Assembly (NCBI RefSeq): GCF_026191355.1
Contig: NZ_JAPHOQ010000017.1
Span: 1 to 64,000 of the forward strand
Origin: Legionella sheltonii
Lineage (GTDB): Bacteria > Pseudomonadota > Gammaproteobacteria > Legionellales > Legionellaceae
DNA: 64,000 nucleotides
Direction: 5' to 3'
The position numbers were made by a program, and so were the translations under genes. The notes under the pieces are model-generated. The model had not been told where the DNA came from and did no database searches. It saw nothing but the letters and a program-made list of their open reading frames with translations. Shown here piece after piece: positions 61,484 to 64,000 of this stretch; within the stretch, counting starts at the first letter, position 1, and the number at the start of each line of letters is the position of its first letter.

Positions 61484-61978
61484 TTATTCAAATTCGGATT
61501 CCTCATGACGATTCGCAGCACTAAAAAATCCTTCCTCAGATAACTGCTTGCACACTTCTTTGATGGTTTCATGGGCAAACCCACGACCACTTAAAAATCG
61601 ATAAATCCTTGTTTTTGATTTCTCAGGATGTTCGTCCTTTAATCCCCTGCTCTTGCGGCGCGCTTCATCCAAAGCCCGTGGGTATTCATCACCTAGATTA
61701 GCCAGTACCTCATCAATTACTTCATCACTGACTCCTCTTTGGCGCAAAGACTGAATCGTAAACCGATTGCCTTTGTGCGCATAACGCTGGGCAGTGCTCT
61801 CAGCAAGACGGTGGTCACTAATCAAATGCAGTTCATTTAGGCGCTTGATGGTCGCTTGAATTAACGCATCAATATCCGGCTTATCAGCAAAGGATTTTTC
61901 CAATTGTTTGCTAAGCTCGCGCTCTGTATAGGGTCGTTCTGATAAAAGCTTCATCGCTGCATCAAGTAAGGCACTCAT
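61484..61978 (-). CDS. RecX-like regulatory protein
   Basis: A 164-residue protein with the three-helix repeats of RecX: LLDAAMKLLSERPYTERELS (repeat 1), RLAESTAQRYAHKGNRFTIQ with LRQRGVSDEVIDEVLANL (repeat 2), and KTRIYRFLSGRGFAHETIKE (repeat 3). RecX curbs RecA filaments. RecX is usually beside recA; here it is next to a Fis-like gene, starting 2 bases before that gene's stop side, which suggests an accessory copy carried by the element. Start ATG 61978 is the only good one. Confidence 0.85.
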   Translation of the reverse strand: MSALLDAAMKLLSERPYTERELSKQLEKSFADKPDIDALIQATIKRLNELHLISDHRLAESTAQRYAHKGNRFTIQSLRQRGVSDEVIDEVLANLGDEYPRALDEARRKSRGLKDEHPEKSKTRIYRFLSGRGFAHETIKEVCKQLSEEGFFSAANRHEESEFE

Positions 61979-61980
61979 AC

Positions 61981-62256
61981 TTACTCCTTTTTGTATCGTT
62001 TACCGCAGTACTTTTCTTCAAAATATTTTTTTAAAAGCACACGCAATGTTCCGCGACTTAACCCTAAAAGCTTGGCAGCCCTGCTTTGATTGTACTGGCA
62101 ACGTGCCATTACGGATTCAATGAGCGCAGGCTCAACCTGCTCCAAAACCATACGATGTAAACCAATAACCCCATTGCCGTAATCCTTAAGATAACGCTGA
62201 ATCAACTCGCTTGTTACTTCAGACAAAGGCGGACATCCAACCTGCTTCTCATTCAT
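61981..62256 (-). CDS. Fis-like DNA-binding protein
   Basis: The start at 62256 gives 91 residues, close to Fis (98); a longer frame reaches 62355 but runs through the hsp20 leader. The C-terminal helix-turn-helix is ALIESVMARCQYNQSRAAKL with LGLSRGTLRVLLKKY. Fis proteins bend DNA and control transcription and recombination. This copy lies directly upstream of the RecX-like gene (same strand, 2-base gap) and divergent from hsp20. Confidence 0.85.
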   Translation of the reverse strand: MNEKQVGCPPLSEVTSELIQRYLKDYGNGVIGLHRMVLEQVEPALIESVMARCQYNQSRAAKLLGLSRGTLRVLLKKYFEEKYCGKRYKKE

Positions 62257-62441
62257 GCTGTCATTGTTCCTTCTACAAAATAACCTATAAAAATCCAATC
62301 CGTACCAAGAGTACTTAATTGGTGCGCAAGAATAATTTTTTTTGTATGAAGTCACAAGAAAAACTTAAATTCATTCCCTTGAATTTTTACCGAAGCAACC
62401 CTATTTTTAGATTATCCAAAAACAATAATCAAGGAGAAGTC

Positions 62442-62882
62442 ATGAACGAGTTGAGAAGAACATTGCCAATGTATCGCGAGATGGGTAGTTTGCTGGATAA
62501 TTTTTTTAATCTGCAACAACGTGATGATGCCTCATTTATTGAAACAAGCACCTGGTCACCCCTGGTCGATATAAAAGAGGAAAAGGATTGCTTTCTAGTA
62601 CTGGCAGATATCCCTGGGGTAAAAAAGGAAGATGTCTCGATTTCTTTAGAGCAGCACATACTGACGTTAAAAGGCGAGCGCCATTTTGAAAAGACGGAAC
62701 ATCAAAATGGTTATACCCGAAGAGAACGTGCTCAAGGACAGTTTTACCGCCGTTTCAGCCTGCCTCAAACCGCAGATGATGCAAAAATTACGGCACATTA
62801 TGCCCATGGAGTTCTTGAAATCAGAATTCCAAAACGAGAAGCGGCTACTGAGAAAAAAATAGAAATCACTGTGGAAAACTGA
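62442..62882 (+). CDS. Small heat-shock protein Hsp20
   Basis: ATG 62442 follows AAGGAGAAG and gives 146 residues. The alpha-crystallin domain (about 42-135) has WSPLVDIKEEKDCFLVLADI, PGVKKEDVSISLEQHILTLK and the A-x-x-x-G-VL-x-I-x-I-P motif as AHYAHGVLEIRIPKR. It is a cytoplasmic ATP-independent chaperone that holds unfolding proteins. Divergent from the Fis-like gene and followed by a clear terminator, so a single-gene transcript. Such hsp20 copies often travel with plasmids and islands. Confidence 0.95.
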   Translation: MNELRRTLPMYREMGSLLDNFFNLQQRDDASFIETSTWSPLVDIKEEKDCFLVLADIPGVKKEDVSISLEQHILTLKGERHFEKTEHQNGYTRRERAQGQFYRRFSLPQTADDAKITAHYAHGVLEIRIPKREAATEKKIEITVEN

Positions 62883-62890
62883 TGATTTAT

Positions 62891-62910
62891 AAGGTCTCTT
62901 CGGAGACCTT
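62891..62910 (+). terminator. Terminator hairpin of hsp20
   Basis: AAGGTCTC-TTCG-GAGACCTT, an 8-bp stem with a stable UUCG loop, starting 9 bases after the hsp20 stop. The following T run is short. Confidence 0.75.
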
Positions 62911-63057
62911 TCACCAAAACAGCACCATACCTAAATTATTTAAGGATAAACCACTTGATAGAAAATGAACTACTGGCATGTTGCAGCAATAATATGGCTT
63001 GATTGTATCAAAATTGTTATCATACCGCCTTCAACTTAATTCAAATAAAGGCTGTTA

Positions 63058-63279
63058 GTGACTTCGAGCATAAAAAAAGAAGCCATTTGGGCTGAAGTTA
63101 AAAAACGGTACCGCTTATCGAATGAAACCATCCAGATGGCGAAAAAACTTGGGCTCAACCCTAAAAAAATGGGCAGCATAGCCAATCACCATCAAGAGCC
63201 TTGGAAACAACCTCTGCCTGAGTTTATTAAGTCCCTTTATCAACAGCGTTTTGGCGAACACACCAAAATTGACCAATGA
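63058..63279 (+). CDS. Small hypothetical protein
   Basis: Starts at GTG 63058 and gives 73 residues: a helical, basic protein (WAEVKKRYRLSNETIQMAKK, then LGLNPKKMGSIANHHQEPWK). The form recalls small plasmid and island proteins that precede the next gene. No Asp/Glu active-site pattern is seen. The following gene starts 35 bases on, so the two may share a transcript. Confidence 0.65.
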   Translation: MTSSIKKEAIWAEVKKRYRLSNETIQMAKKLGLNPKKMGSIANHHQEPWKQPLPEFIKSLYQQRFGEHTKIDQ

Positions 63280-63314
63280 AACCCACTTTTTTGTAAATTA
63301 AAGGACAGTCAACA

Positions 63315-64000
63315 GTGCATTATTCAGCCCCCATGTTACCCGATGTAGATTATATGAAGATTTTTGATGACGAAGAGTTTGAACCCTTCTTTTCACTCGT
63401 TGACCTTGAGTACGATACATTCAAAAGCTGTTGTGATTTTTTAGAAGAAGTTAAATCCGTTTTGTTGGAAGAACAATTAGTCCAAGTTCCTGAGTTGCTG
63501 CTCGCACATCTTTGTGCTTATCTTGGCACTGTAATTACATTACATACAGTCCATGATGCCGAAAACCTGGAGCCCTTGGTCATTAATCTAATCACGCATC
63601 AAGCCCATGCGTCCTACCAGCATTTTAATGAATACCCCATTAACAGTGCCGCCAAAAGTCATGAGCAAAAAATACAGAACCTTGAACATCTGCGCCAAAG
63701 CACCCCAGGAAGTATTCTCAATCAAACCATGCGCCTTGGACGGATTATGATGGATGTCTTAGAGGAGTTAAAGAACAACCAACCCATAGACCGCTTTCTT
63801 AAACCAAAACAAACTGAATTGTTCTGTAATCAAGAGTCACTCATTAAAATTGCACTGTATCTGGGAAGTAAGCAATGTGCTTCATGGAGGGAAACGCTTG
63901 ATGGCTTATCCGATAACTACGTCATGAACCAGCTTGCCATTCAAATAGGCTGGTTAATTGGTTATTTTTCTCATCTTGATCATAAAGCACCTGATAAAAC
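63315..64000 (+). CDS. Hypothetical protein, runs off the window
   Basis: GTG 63315 follows AAGGACAG and opens a frame that is unbroken for about 228 codons to the window end. It reads MLPDVDYMKIFDDEEFEPFF from the first internal ATG and is mostly helical and acidic, with LGSKQCASWRETLDGLSDNY near residue 185. No motif is recognised. The 3' end lies outside the window. Confidence 0.7.
   Translation, partial: MHYSAPMLPDVDYMKIFDDEEFEPFFSLVDLEYDTFKSCCDFLEEVKSVLLEEQLVQVPELLLAHLCAYLGTVITLHTVHDAENLEPLVINLITHQAHASYQHFNEYPINSAAKSHEQKIQNLEHLRQSTPGSILNQTMRLGRIMMDVLEELKNNQPIDRFLKPKQTELFCNQESLIKIALYLGSKQCASWRETLDGLSDNYVMNQLAIQIGWLIGYFSHLDHKAPDK

Overview
The window looks like a Legionella-type gammaproteobacterium. 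This is inferred from the AT-rich coding style, a class I PHA synthase, a surface protein of a kind I associate with Legionella, and the mix of FIST, Fis and F-type transfer genes. No rRNA or tRNA was seen. Two kinds of DNA meet here. Positions 1-23.9 kb carry metabolic and sensory genes broken up by insertion sequences and gene remnants. Positions 25-61 kb are plasmid-like, with rep/par genes, an F-type conjugation operon, a MOBF relaxase and a candidate oriT. Two identical 1170-bp IS5-family copies (23908-25077 and 34671-35840) mark junctions where genes are cut.

Left part. rquA (rhodoquinone synthesis) faces a three-gene cytochrome operon read from 6101 down to 2117. The first gene encodes two cytochrome c domains fused to an outer-membrane beta-barrel. 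The second encodes a diheme periplasmic cytochrome, the third a triheme cytochrome with a membrane anchor. Together they could move electrons between the inner-membrane quinol pool and the cell surface. An OprB porin, a cytochrome remnant and an ACT-domain malic enzyme follow. Next come a FIST (NosP-like) sensor with an overlapping PAS-GGDEF diguanylate cyclase, a stand-alone ATPase, an MNT/HEPN toxin-antitoxin-like set, a porin gene split by an IS10-like element with 8-bp target duplication, a RelE-type module, and phaC with a truncated MaoC/phosphotransacylase gene.

Middle part (25-34 kb). A diversity-generating retroelement (DGR) runs on the minus strand: outer-membrane protein, variable surface protein, Avd, template repeat, reverse transcriptase. 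Template and variable repeats are both 136 bp and differ at 19 positions, every one an adenine of the template coding strand, so the element has worked in the past. Only 68 codons of the reverse transcriptase remain before IS copy 1. Beyond the DGR lie a replication-type winged-helix protein, parA, parB, a LexA/CI-like regulator and an IS21 remnant.

Right part (35.8-64 kb). The transfer operon starts inside traC at IS copy 2 and continues trbI-traW-traU-trbC-traN-traF-trbB-orf-traH-traG-orf-traD-traI. The early genes traA, L, E, K, B and V are absent. traI encodes relaxase, helicase and an unusual C-terminal Toprim primase-like domain. A TraM-like gene and a candidate nic site follow. An IS630-type element sits in a small plasmid gene that is restored in frame when the element is removed. 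The end of the window holds a DUF932 gene, hypothetical genes, a RecX-like and a Fis-like gene, hsp20, and a gene open at the edge.
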